NCBI GenBank assembly: GCA_003645735.1
Contig: QNBQ01000132.1
Coordinates: 1-5,864, forward strand
Source of the DNA: Candidatus Poribacteria bacterium
Lineage (GTDB): Bacteria; Poribacteria; WGA-4E; B28-G17
Length of the DNA stretch: 5,864 nt
Direction of reading: 5' to 3'
The notes beneath the pieces were generated by a model. That model did not search any database, was not told the DNA's origin, and saw only the letters and a program-made list of their open reading frames with translations. Positions 1 to 5,864 of this stretch are shown piece after piece (the stretch's first letter is position 1; each line of letters begins with the position of its first letter). A program made the translations under genes and the position numbers.

Positions 1-344
1 GGTATAAGGGGTTCGGGCTGAGCTTCGTCATAGACGTGCTGGCCGGGGCGTTGTCGGGGGCGGGATGTAGCGGGACGCCGGGATCGAGGCTGGGAAACTC
101 CATCTTCATGATCGCCATCGACATAGAGCGGTTCACGCCGATGGAGCTTTTCCTCAGGCGGGTGAAGCGGTTCATCGAGTTCATCAAATCGTGCCCCCTG
201 GCCCCCGGGTTCGATGAGATACTGATCCCGGGCGAGCCGGAGATCAGAACCCGCAAGCTCAGGGAGCGGGAGGGGATCTACGTGGACGAGGCGACGTGGG
301 AGCAGATAGTCAAAGCGGCGGAGAGCGTGGGCGTGAAGCTCTAA
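1..344 (+). CDS. Ldh_2 family NAD(P)-dependent malate/L-lactate dehydrogenase-like oxidoreductase, C-terminal part
   Basis: The reading frame is open from base 3 and ends at TAA 342-344, giving the last 113 residues; the start and catalytic N-terminal part lie left of the window. The visible piece begins YKGFGLSFVIDVLAGALSGA, a glycine-rich helix typical of the Ldh_2 (YlbC/ComC/AllD) fold. It continues with GNSIFMIAIDIERFTP and the closing block ILIPGEPE plus a charged REREGIYVDEATWE tail, as in this family. Members oxidise 2-hydroxyacids such as malate, L-lactate, sulfolactate or ureidoglycolate with NAD(P) in the cytoplasm. The substrate cannot be told from this fragment. The gene is tail-to-tail with the minus-strand operon, and the two stop codons share bases 341-344. 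Family assignment is firm; the exact activity is open. Confidence 0.88.
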   Translation, partial: YKGFGLSFVIDVLAGALSGAGCSGTPGSRLGNSIFMIAIDIERFTPMELFLRRVKRFIEFIKSCPLAPGFDEILIPGEPEIRTRKLREREGIYVDEATWEQIVKAAESVGVKL

Positions 345-1555
345 ACGGCCAGGACAGCCCTGAACCGGTTGATCCCCGGCTCCAGCTCCAGCCTGAACAG
401 CATCATCTCCCTCCCGATCCTCATCGCCCTCGACCCGCCTGTGTCTATCAGCCTGAACCCCCTGAAATCGCCCCACAGCGCGAGGCCGTAGGGCGAGGCG
501 CTCCTCGATTCGACCTCCGCCAGGACGATCAATTTCTCCCCCTCCCTGCCGGTGACGAACTTCTTCAGCCGAGGCGTTTCGTGGATCAGCTCGCCCGTCG
601 CCCTGCCGAGCCTGGTTCGGTAGTTGACGTAATCGATCGGCGCCGGCTCGTCGAACCTGAAGGTCAGCTTGCATGAATCGTCGAAGTAGACCAGGAACCT
701 GATCCCCTCATCGTCATCCCTGACGGAGAGCGCGAAGGGGGGCGTCGTCTCAAATCTTCCCAGGAAATCGTCGATTTCGCCCGTCAAGGTCGTGAACCTC
801 AGCCCCCTCTCGGACAGGCCGTCTAGGAAGGCCTCCAGATCCTCCCCGTATTCGGAGGCGATCTCGCCGTATTCCTCCGGATCGATCTCGTGGACGAAGC
901 AGAGCGTCTCGTTCCAATTCGAGCTTTCGAGATACCTGTCGATCGCCCACAACGCTTTAGAGAGGGGGTCGAGCGGCGGGCTGGGGCGGAACAGGTCGTT
1001 CAGCTTGAAACATGATCTGGGCGCGCCCACAAGCGGTGGATCGCCCGGCGGATGGGGCGACCAGGGGGAGTCGTCCGAGATGAGGAAGAAACCCAGGGGA
1101 GCTTTGGAGTCCGGATCGGTCGACGGGTCATATCCCCAAAGCCCCGAAAAGCCCGTCTCCCTCATCGCGTAAAGCAGCTCCGGGCGTTTCAGATCCGCCC
1201 CCAGAACCCTCACCTCCGCCCACGGGGCCACCCTCTTGATCCCCTCCCTCCCCTCCTCCAGCAGCTTCGGCAGGGTCTCCCTCAGCCTCACCGACTCCTC
1301 GGCGACCGCCCTGGGATCGGCTCTGTCGAGCTCGGGGCTCAGGTGGGGCTTGAGGTCGAAGAGCATGATCAGATCGTCACCGAACCGGTCGCGCCATCTG
1401 TTCAGCCTGTCGGCCATGAGCTGACAGACCTGGGGGGTGACCGCCCAGGTGAGGGGTATCCCGTGGGAGTGGAACGCCCGGGCCGCCCTGGCGGCGGCCC
1501 TTATGAGCTCGGCCTTCGGCTCGTTTAAGGGTATGATGGCCGAATAGCCGATCAT
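341..1555 (-). CDS. Uncharacterised protein with polysaccharide-deacetylase-like (NodB-type) barrel and beta-rich C-terminus
   Basis: The product is 404 residues from ATG 1555-1553, chosen because it overlaps the stop of the upstream gene as ATGA. A longer reading to 1627 would run through that gene's ferredoxin domain and is unlikely. There is no signal peptide or membrane segment, so it is probably cytoplasmic. Residues 1-70 (MIGYSAIIPLNEPK, then HGIPLTWAVTPQ and a charged helix ending FGDDLIMLFD) resemble the first strands of polysaccharide-deacetylase or GH57-like barrels. CFVHEIDPEEYG (219-230) looks like a late barrel strand, and LSERGLRFTTLTGEIDDFL (247-265) matches how such domains often end. 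Residues from about 274 to 404 alternate short hydrophobic strands and look like a beta-sandwich. The usual deacetylase Asp-Asp and HxxxH metal ligands are not evident, so catalysis is unproven. The superfamily link is made by eye and is weak; that the gene is real is well supported by length, coupling and composition. Confidence 0.72.
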   Translation of the reverse strand: MIGYSAIIPLNEPKAELIRAAARAARAFHSHGIPLTWAVTPQVCQLMADRLNRWRDRFGDDLIMLFDLKPHLSPELDRADPRAVAEESVRLRETLPKLLEEGREGIKRVAPWAEVRVLGADLKRPELLYAMRETGFSGLWGYDPSTDPDSKAPLGFFLISDDSPWSPHPPGDPPLVGAPRSCFKLNDLFRPSPPLDPLSKALWAIDRYLESSNWNETLCFVHEIDPEEYGEIASEYGEDLEAFLDGLSERGLRFTTLTGEIDDFLGRFETTPPFALSVRDDDEGIRFLVYFDDSCKLTFRFDEPAPIDYVNYRTRLGRATGELIHETPRLKKFVTGREGEKLIVLAEVESRSASPYGLALWGDFRGFRLIDTGGSRAMRIGREMMLFRLELEPGINRFRAVLAV

Positions 1556-2709
1556 AGATCCCGTCTTCTGACAAGCCTTATAACCCCCTTCGGGCACAGC
1601 TCGACGCACAGGCCGCATCCGTCGCATCTCTCGACCGCCACCTCATACCTACCGTCGACCCGATCGATCGCCGAATACATGCACGACCTGGCGCAAACCC
1701 CGCACCCCGAACACCCCTCCGGGTCGATCTCGGCGACGTAGATGTGCTCGCGGAAGACCGTCTCCTCGGTCAGGATCTTCGGCAGCGCGTTGCCCTTCAT
1801 CCGATCGACGCTCTCATATCCCTTCCGCTCCATTATCCGCTCGAACTCCTCGATTATCCTCGTCAAAACCTCATGTCCCATCAGGTATATGGCCGTGCAT
1901 ACCTGGACGGCGTCGGCGCCCACCAGGATGTATTTTGCGACGTCCTCCCCGCACATCACCCCTCCGCTGCCGCAGATATCTATCCTGAGGTGCGGCCTTG
2001 CGGCGCTTATCCACCTGAGGGGATAGTAGATCGACCAGGCGCCCCCGTGTCCGGCGTATGTGCCGTGCATTATGGGCGATTCGCTTTCGACGTCTATATC
2101 CAGCCCGGTGAACCTGTTGAACATCACCACGCCGTTTGCCCCGGCCTTCTCGACCAATCTGGCCACAAACAGGGGCGAGGTGAGCATCGGGCTGAGCTTG
2201 ACGATTATGGGGATCGAGACGGCCTCCCGAACCAGCTTCGTCACCTCCGCTATCTCCTCCTCCACGTTCAGGCCGGTGAAGGTTATCGAGCTGTGGGGGC
2301 AGGAGACGTTCAGCTCCAGGGCGTCGGCGCCCGCCTGCTCCATCATCCTTGCGTATTGAACCCACCCCTCATGCGTGTAGCAGTTTATGCTGGCGATGAC
2401 GGGGATTTCGAGCGACTCCTTCGCCCGGCGTATCTCCTCGGCATATCTTTCGGGGCCCCACTCGCTCGCCTGCTCGTATGAGTAGAAGGTCCAGGTCTTG
2501 AACCTCCCGAACTCCCTGCGGAGCAGCTTGAACCTGGGGGTGGGGGCTTTGCGGACGACCTCCTTCTCGAAGAGGCTTTTGACCACGACGGCGGCCGCCC
2601 CCGCGTCCTCGCATCTCTTCATGTTGTCCAGGGTGCCGGTCGTATGGGCGGAGGCGGCTATGACCGGGTTTTTCAGCTTCAAGCCGACGTATTCGACGCT
2701 CAGATCCAT
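1552..2709 (-). CDS. Dihydroorotate dehydrogenase/PreA-like FMN protein with C-terminal 2x[4Fe-4S] ferredoxin domain
   Basis: The product is 385 residues from ATG 2709-2707. Residues 1-310 form a DHOD-type FMN barrel: VGLKLKNPVIAAS (8-20), PVIASINCYTHEGW (103-116), LELNVSCPHS (131-140), IIVKLSP (168-174, Lys171), VVMFNRFTGLDID (194-206), YYPLRWI (228-234) and the phosphate-binding ICGSGGVMCGEDV (245-257) with LVGADAVQV (262-270). FNRF...DID and PLRWI recall the 'dihydroorotate dehydrogenase-like' branch rather than true PyrD. Residues 330-380 hold two clusters, C333/C336/C339/C343 and C362/C365/C368/C372, arranged as in PreA and the DPD C-terminus. The family moves electrons between FMN and a pyrimidine or related substrate. 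The loop after NVSCPH has no cysteine, unlike DPD and class 1 DHOD, so the substrate is uncertain. No PreT or PyrK partner is adjacent. It is the first gene of a two-gene operon with its own likely promoter. Family certain; function not. Confidence 0.9.
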   Translation of the reverse strand: MDLSVEYVGLKLKNPVIAASAHTTGTLDNMKRCEDAGAAAVVVKSLFEKEVVRKAPTPRFKLLRREFGRFKTWTFYSYEQASEWGPERYAEEIRRAKESLEIPVIASINCYTHEGWVQYARMMEQAGADALELNVSCPHSSITFTGLNVEEEIAEVTKLVREAVSIPIIVKLSPMLTSPLFVARLVEKAGANGVVMFNRFTGLDIDVESESPIMHGTYAGHGGAWSIYYPLRWISAARPHLRIDICGSGGVMCGEDVAKYILVGADAVQVCTAIYLMGHEVLTRIIEEFERIMERKGYESVDRMKGNALPKILTEETVFREHIYVAEIDPEGCSGCGVCARSCMYSAIDRVDGRYEVAVERCDGCGLCVELCPKGVIRLVRRRDL

Positions 2710-2738
2710 CTCAGGCCCCCGTCCGCGTTCTGCTGACT

Positions 2739-2768
2739 ATTATAGCATACCCGATCCGTTTGCCTCAG
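2739..2768 (-). promoter_or_regulatory. Putative sigma-70-type promoter with extended -10 for the minus-strand operon
   Basis: On the minus strand the sequence reads TATGCTATAATA, with a perfect TATAAT (2744 to 2739) preceded by TGC, an extended -10. An 18-base spacer leads back to CTGAGG (2768 to 2763), a weak -35 match (3 of 6). Transcription would begin near 2732, leaving a leader of about 22 bases before ATG 2709. That leader contains GGGGG (2720 to 2716) six bases from the start as a possible ribosome binding site. This AT-rich block stands out in an otherwise very GC-rich region. Confidence 0.6.
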
Positions 2769-2789
2769 GCGGGGGCGTTGGGGTATCAT
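2760..2789 (+). promoter_or_regulatory. Putative promoter for the tlyA operon
   Basis: TTGCCT (2760-2765, 4 of 6 to the -35 consensus) and TATCAT (2784-2789, 5 of 6 to the -10 consensus) are separated by 18 bases. A start of transcription near 2796 follows. That would leave about 25 bases before GTG 2821 and makes the upstream TTG at 2794 an unlikely translation start. It overlaps the -35 region of the divergent promoter, so the two could interfere or share a regulator. Sequence matches only; activity is inferred. Confidence 0.4.
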
Positions 2790-2820
2790 TGTCTTGAGCG
2801 GGCCGATGGGGGTGGCGGAT

Positions 2821-3633
2821 GTGAGGCGGAAACGGCTGGATCTCCTGCTGGTGGAAAGGGGGCTTGTCAAAAGCAGGGAGAGGGCCAAAAGGCTGATCAT
2901 GGCGGGGGAGGTGCTGGTGGACGGCGTCCCGGAGACCAAGCCGGGGAAAAAGGTTCCGGAGGACGCCCCCATACAACTTAAATCGCCCGACATCCCATAC
3001 GTCAGCCGGGGAGGGCTGAAGCTGGAGGGGGCTTTGAGGGATTTCGGCCTGGACGTGAGCGGGATGGTCGCCCTGGACGTGGGCGCCTCGACCGGCGGGT
3101 TCACCGACTGCCTCCTGCAGCACGGGGCGTCGTTCGTTTACGCGCTGGACGTCGGATACGGCCTGCTGGATTGGAAGCTGCGGCGCGATCCCCGCGTTAA
3201 ACCGATGGAGAGGGTCAACGCGCGGTATCTGAGGCCCGATATGTTCGACAGGACGATCGACCTGGCCACGGTCGACGTGTCGTTCATCTCTCTCAAGCTC
3301 ATCTTGCCGCCCCTCTCCAGGGTCGTCAGGCCCGGGGGGCTGATCATAGCCCTGGTGAAGCCGCAGTTCGAGGCCGGGAGGGAGAAGGTCGGGAGGGGAG
3401 GGGTGGTGAGGGATCCTGAGATCCACAAGGAGGTGCTGATCGAGCTCGTGGAGTCCGCCCCGAAATGGGGGCTGCGCCCCTTGAAGCTGACCTATTCCCC
3501 CATAAAAGGCCCCGCCGGGAACATCGAGTTTTTCCTGCTGTTTGAGGTGGGAGGCGGGGAGGGCCAGGTAAACCGGGAGGAGATCGAGAGGGTTGTAAAC
3601 GAGGCACATCGGAAGTTATCCGAGGAGGTGTGA
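2821..3633 (+). CDS. tlyA: TlyA family 16S/23S rRNA (cytidine-2'-O)-methyltransferase
   Basis: From GTG 2821 the product is 270 residues and begins MRRKRLDLLLVERGL, the normal TlyA opening. In-frame TTG 2794 and ATG 2806 are alternatives, but GGGGGTGG (2808-2815) sits five bases before GTG 2821 as a ribosome binding site. Residues 4-62 form an S4 RNA-binding domain (SRERAKRLIMAGEVLVDG). Residues 63-240 form an FtsJ-like SAM methyltransferase with SRGGLKL (Lys67), the SAM loop DVGASTGGFTD (86-96), VDVSFISL (Asp152), ALVKPQFE (Lys180) and GNIEFF (Glu236). This K-D-K-E set matches the catalytic tetrad known in TlyA. The family methylates 23S C1920, and long forms also 16S C1409, which affects capreomycin sensitivity; the length here is close to the long type. 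The older name hemolysin A is misleading. First gene of the plus-strand operon. All key residues are intact. Confidence 0.95.
   Translation: MRRKRLDLLLVERGLVKSRERAKRLIMAGEVLVDGVPETKPGKKVPEDAPIQLKSPDIPYVSRGGLKLEGALRDFGLDVSGMVALDVGASTGGFTDCLLQHGASFVYALDVGYGLLDWKLRRDPRVKPMERVNARYLRPDMFDRTIDLATVDVSFISLKLILPPLSRVVRPGGLIIALVKPQFEAGREKVGRGGVVRDPEIHKEVLIELVESAPKWGLRPLKLTYSPIKGPAGNIEFFLLFEVGGGEGQVNREEIERVVNEAHRKLSEEV
3623..3630 (+). promoter_or_regulatory. Strong Shine-Dalgarno deciding the C45 gene start
   Basis: AGGAGGTG lies inside the last codons of tlyA, four bases before GTG 3635. It is an excellent match to the anti-Shine-Dalgarno sequence and fixes the start of the next gene. The arrangement implies translational coupling of the secreted hydrolase to tlyA. 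Confidence 0.8.
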
Positions 3634-3634
3634 G

Positions 3635-4777
3635 GTGAAAGGCTTGGCTTTCGGGCTTCTCCTGGCGCTGATCTTAACCCCGGCCTTCGGGGAGGAGGTC
3701 AACGGGCATCTCGAAACGATGACCCCGCCCGACGGCGGCCCGGAGGTGAAGATCCTCTACCTGTGGGGGACGCCGTATCAGATGGGCTACGCACACGGCA
3801 AGCTGTTGGGGAGGGAGGCCACCGATTTCTATCGGTCGGTTATAGCGGCGATGTGCGAGGCGATGGGCGTTGAGCCCGAGAGGCTGGACGAGGTCTGGAA
3901 GCTGATGGAGCCTTACATAGACGACAGGTTCAAGGAGGAGATGAGGGGGCTGGCCGACGGGAGCGGGGTCGACCTGAGGACGATCCGGAGGGCGCACGCC
4001 ATCCCGGAGCTTTCCGAATATCACTGCACCTTCTTCGCCGCATGGGGCGAGGCGACCGCCGACGGCCACCTACACCAGATCCGCGCGCTCGATTACGCCA
4101 CCGAGGCCGGAATCCAGAACCACCCCGCCCTCATCATCTACAGGCCCGAGGGGAGGAACGCCTTCGCCGCCGTGAGCTGGGTTGGGTTCATAGGCGTCGT
4201 GACGGGGATGAACGAGAAGGGGATCGTCATGAGCGAGATAGGGGATCACTACGGCGATGAAAAGGAGACGCTTGAGGGGGAGCCGTTCATCTTCCTGGCC
4301 CGGAGGCTGCTTGAGGACGCCTCCACCCTCCAGGAGGCGAGGGAGATCATAGAGGGGGCGCATAGAACCAGCAGCTACCTCTATTGCATCGGCGACGCCA
4401 AGATCCCCTTCGCCCTGGCCTTCATGACCTGTAGGGATTTCTGCTACGTCTTCGACCCGGAGAGCCTCCCCAACAGACAGCTGAAGGACGTGGTCTATTT
4501 CTCGATGGGCGCCGACAGCCGCTGGAACGAGAAGATCTACGAGATCCTCAAGGCCAAATGGGGGAGGATAGATGAGAGGGTAGGGACGATCGACGTGATG
4601 AGGGGCGCGGGGACGGGGGATCTACACGCCGTTCACTTCGACGCGACCGATATGGAGGTCTGGTTCGCCAACGCCGGCCCGGACGGCAAACCGGCATACG
4701 AGAGGGAGTTTATGAGGGTGGATTTGAAGAAGGCTTTTGAGAGGGTGAAGCGGATGAGCTTAAGGGGGAGGAGGTGA
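3635..4777 (+). CDS. Secreted C45 family (isopenicillin-N acyltransferase-like) autoproteolytic acyltransferase/hydrolase
   Basis: The product is 380 residues from GTG 3635, one base after the tlyA stop. Residues 1-19 are a Sec signal peptide: Lys2, hydrophobic LAFGLLLALILTPA, probable cut after AFG; no lipobox is seen. YLWGTPYQMGYAHGKLLG (42-59) is the typical N-terminal block of the AAT/C45 family. ELSEYHCTFFAAWGEATADG (125-144) carries the predicted nucleophile Cys131, exposed when the precursor cuts itself after His130. This would give chains of about 111 and 250 residues. RALDY (150-154; Arg150, Asp153) and GMNEKGIVMSE (191-201, Asn193) are the expected substrate and oxyanion blocks. Members cleave or transfer acyl groups on amides such as penicillins or N-acyl amino acids; the substrate here is unknown. 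The export signal places it outside the inner membrane. It is followed by a metallopeptidase gene overlapping its stop. Family is clear, reaction is not. Confidence 0.9.
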   Translation: MKGLAFGLLLALILTPAFGEEVNGHLETMTPPDGGPEVKILYLWGTPYQMGYAHGKLLGREATDFYRSVIAAMCEAMGVEPERLDEVWKLMEPYIDDRFKEEMRGLADGSGVDLRTIRRAHAIPELSEYHCTFFAAWGEATADGHLHQIRALDYATEAGIQNHPALIIYRPEGRNAFAAVSWVGFIGVVTGMNEKGIVMSEIGDHYGDEKETLEGEPFIFLARRLLEDASTLQEAREIIEGAHRTSSYLYCIGDAKIPFALAFMTCRDFCYVFDPESLPNRQLKDVVYFSMGADSRWNEKIYEILKAKWGRIDERVGTIDVMRGAGTGDLHAVHFDATDMEVWFANAGPDGKPAYEREFMRVDLKKAFERVKRMSLRGRR

Positions 4778-5864
4778 AGGCCGCGGCTGCTCTGAGATCT
4801 CTGCTTTTCATCGTTTTTCTGCTTGCGGCGGGGATCGCCTCGGCCGATGCCTGGGTCGACGGGACGCCCTGGGCTTTCGAGATCTATCGGAGGCTTCAAC
4901 CCCTTCCGCCCCTCCCCTCCGCCCCGAAGGCTCCCCCGAAACTGGGGGAACGGAGGGAGTTCTTCGCCATCGATTTCAGGATGAGGAGGCAATATGTCGT
5001 ATCGGCCACGCTGCGCGGCGTGGGAAGACATTGCTACATCTTCGTCGAGGACTCCCAGTGGAGCAGGGCCGTCACCCTTCTGGCGGTGGAGACGCTCAAA
5101 GAGGCGTTTGAGGAGCGGGCGGGGAAGGGGACGGGGAGGGGGATTTATGAGATCGTCACGGACGCCTTCGGCGACCCGCCCGATATAGATAACGACCCCC
5201 ACATCTACATCCTCCTCCTCGACATACCGGAGCCCAACCTGCCGGGAGGGGAATACATCAGCGGCTATTTCAGCCCGGTCAACCAGGAGAAGGGGACGCT
5301 TTTCGACCCGGTCTACGGGGTTTTCTTCACTAGCAACGAGGTCGAGATGATCTACCTCGACTGCAACCCTCAGATCCCCTACTCGAAGAGCGCCCGCTCC
5401 ACCCTGGCGCACGAGCTACAGCATCTGATCCACTGGAGATACGACCGGGACGAGGAGCAGTGGGTCAACGAGGGGTGTTCCATGTTGGCCTCATATCTCT
5501 GCGGCTATCTGGATCAGATGAGGGCACACCTCCGCGCGTTCCAATCGAATCCCTCCGTCCCCCTGACGAGCTGGCCGAAGAGGGGCGAGGGATCGCTCGC
5601 GAGCTACGGGGCCGTCCTGCTCTGGACGCTCTACCTTTACGAGCGGTTCGGCGGCGAGATGGTCATCAGGGCCATAGTTCGGAACAAGCTGAACGGGATA
5701 GAGGGGGTGGAGTCGGCCCTGGGGGAGCTGGGGATACGAATCCCGTTCGGGAGGATCTTCTCCGATTGGAAGGTCGCCAACTTGATCGATGACCCCGGAA
5801 TCGAGGGAGGCAGATACGGCTACAGGGGCCTGGACGTGAGGGTCAGGGCGTCGAGGTCGCTTGA
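4774..5864 (+). CDS. Secreted HExxH zinc metallopeptidase (M30 hyicolysin-like gluzincin), 3'-truncated
   Basis: An open frame runs from GTG 4774 to the window end, 363 residues without a stop, so the gene continues to the right. The start GTGA overlaps the stop of the C45 gene. It is supported by the signal peptide it creates: MKAAAALRS, hydrophobic LLFIVFLLAAGIASA, likely cut near residue 24. A proline-rich linker (43-56) follows. The catalytic part has RHCYIFVEDSQW (85-96), an acidic DIDNDPHIYILLLDI (137-151) that may bind calcium, and AHELQHLIHW (212-221). This contains the zinc motif His213-Glu214-x-x-His217, followed by WVNEG with Glu233 as likely third ligand. This pattern fits M30-type or related gluzincins of secreted neutral proteases; M6-like enzymes are an alternative. 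Four cysteines (87, 197, 235, 243) could form disulfides. The residues after 340 probably begin a beta-rich accessory domain. The coding call is firm, the family number tentative. Confidence 0.85.
   Translation, partial: MKAAAALRSLLFIVFLLAAGIASADAWVDGTPWAFEIYRRLQPLPPLPSAPKAPPKLGERREFFAIDFRMRRQYVVSATLRGVGRHCYIFVEDSQWSRAVTLLAVETLKEAFEERAGKGTGRGIYEIVTDAFGDPPDIDNDPHIYILLLDIPEPNLPGGEYISGYFSPVNQEKGTLFDPVYGVFFTSNEVEMIYLDCNPQIPYSKSARSTLAHELQHLIHWRYDRDEEQWVNEGCSMLASYLCGYLDQMRAHLRAFQSNPSVPLTSWPKRGEGSLASYGAVLLWTLYLYERFGGEMVIRAIVRNKLNGIEGVESALGELGIRIPFGRIFSDWKVANLIDDPGIEGGRYGYRGLDVRVRASRSL

Noticed and set aside
1556..1627. A longer N-terminus for the deacetylase-like protein starting at 1627.
   Set aside because: The added residues are an out-of-frame reading of the second [4Fe-4S] motif of the upstream gene, and the ATGA overlap at 1555 is the normal coupled start.
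1744..2481. A 245-residue plus-strand frame opposite the DHOD-like gene.
   Set aside because: The minus strand encodes a clear FMN barrel and two iron-sulfur motifs; the plus frame has no family features.
2738..2743. TATTAT on the plus strand as a -10 box for tlyA.
   Set aside because: No -35-like sequence lies 16-18 bases upstream (the region is GCCCCC), and the TTGCCT/TATCAT pair is better placed.
2794..2820. TTG 2794 or ATG 2806 as the tlyA start.
   Set aside because: TTG 2794 falls at or before the predicted transcription start and the extra residues are not typical of TlyA. GTG 2821 gives the usual family N-terminus with a ribosome binding site. ATG 2806 remains possible.
2740..3609. 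A 289-residue minus-strand frame opposite tlyA.
   Set aside because: It is rich in Pro, Gln and His, shows no family motif, and mirrors a complete TlyA with all catalytic residues.
4633..5412. A 259-residue minus-strand reading frame opposite the end of the C45 gene and the metallopeptidase.
   Set aside because: The plus strand here encodes a signal peptide and an HExxH peptidase in one unbroken frame. The antisense product shows no recognisable motif and is a by-product of high GC.
1..5864. CRISPR arrays, tRNA or rRNA genes, insertion sequences and long direct repeats.
   Set aside because: I saw no regularly spaced repeats, cloverleaf, transposase motif or terminal inverted repeats on reading both strands. 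Nearly all bases are accounted for by coding sequence.

Overview
The window is a gene-dense, GC-rich stretch of bacterial chromosome with five protein genes, two of them cut by the window edges. There are almost no spacers. Starts are a mix of ATG and GTG, Shine-Dalgarno-like purine tracts precede several genes, and AGG (Arg), ATA (Ile) and GGG (Gly) codons look frequent. No phage, transposon, tRNA, rRNA or CRISPR signal is visible. The content (Ldh_2-type dehydrogenase, dihydroorotate-dehydrogenase-like iron-sulfur protein, deacetylase-like barrel, TlyA, secreted C45 hydrolase, secreted metallopeptidase) would suit an uncultivated, perhaps thermophilic, bacterium of a lineage such as Poribacteria. 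That placement is a weak inference from codon flavour and gene types, not a demonstrated assignment.

Layout. Bases 1-344 (+) hold the C-terminal end of an Ldh_2 family NAD(P)-dependent oxidoreductase. It runs tail-to-tail into a two-gene minus-strand operon and shares four bases with it at the stop codons. That operon reads from 2709 down to 341. First comes a dihydroorotate-dehydrogenase/PreA-like flavoprotein with a C-terminal 2x[4Fe-4S] ferredoxin domain. Next, coupled by an ATGA overlap, is an uncharacterised protein that resembles the polysaccharide-deacetylase (NodB-like) barrel superfamily.

A divergent promoter region of about 110 bases (2710-2820) separates this operon from a plus-strand operon of three genes. 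These are tlyA (an rRNA 2'-O-methyltransferase), a secreted C45/AAT-like N-terminal-nucleophile acyltransferase or hydrolase, and a secreted HExxH zinc metallopeptidase that continues past the right edge. All three are tightly joined: the ribosome binding site of the C45 gene lies in the last codons of tlyA, and the metallopeptidase GTG start overlaps the C45 stop.

How the genes work together. The clearest functional unit is the pair of exported hydrolases, co-translated and probably acting outside the cytoplasmic membrane. TlyA is a housekeeping gene that seems to supply the promoter. The minus-strand pair joins an iron-sulfur flavoprotein lacking the usual DPD/DHOD catalytic cysteine to a barrel protein lacking obvious deacetylase metal ligands; its pathway is unknown and it is the least explained part of the window.
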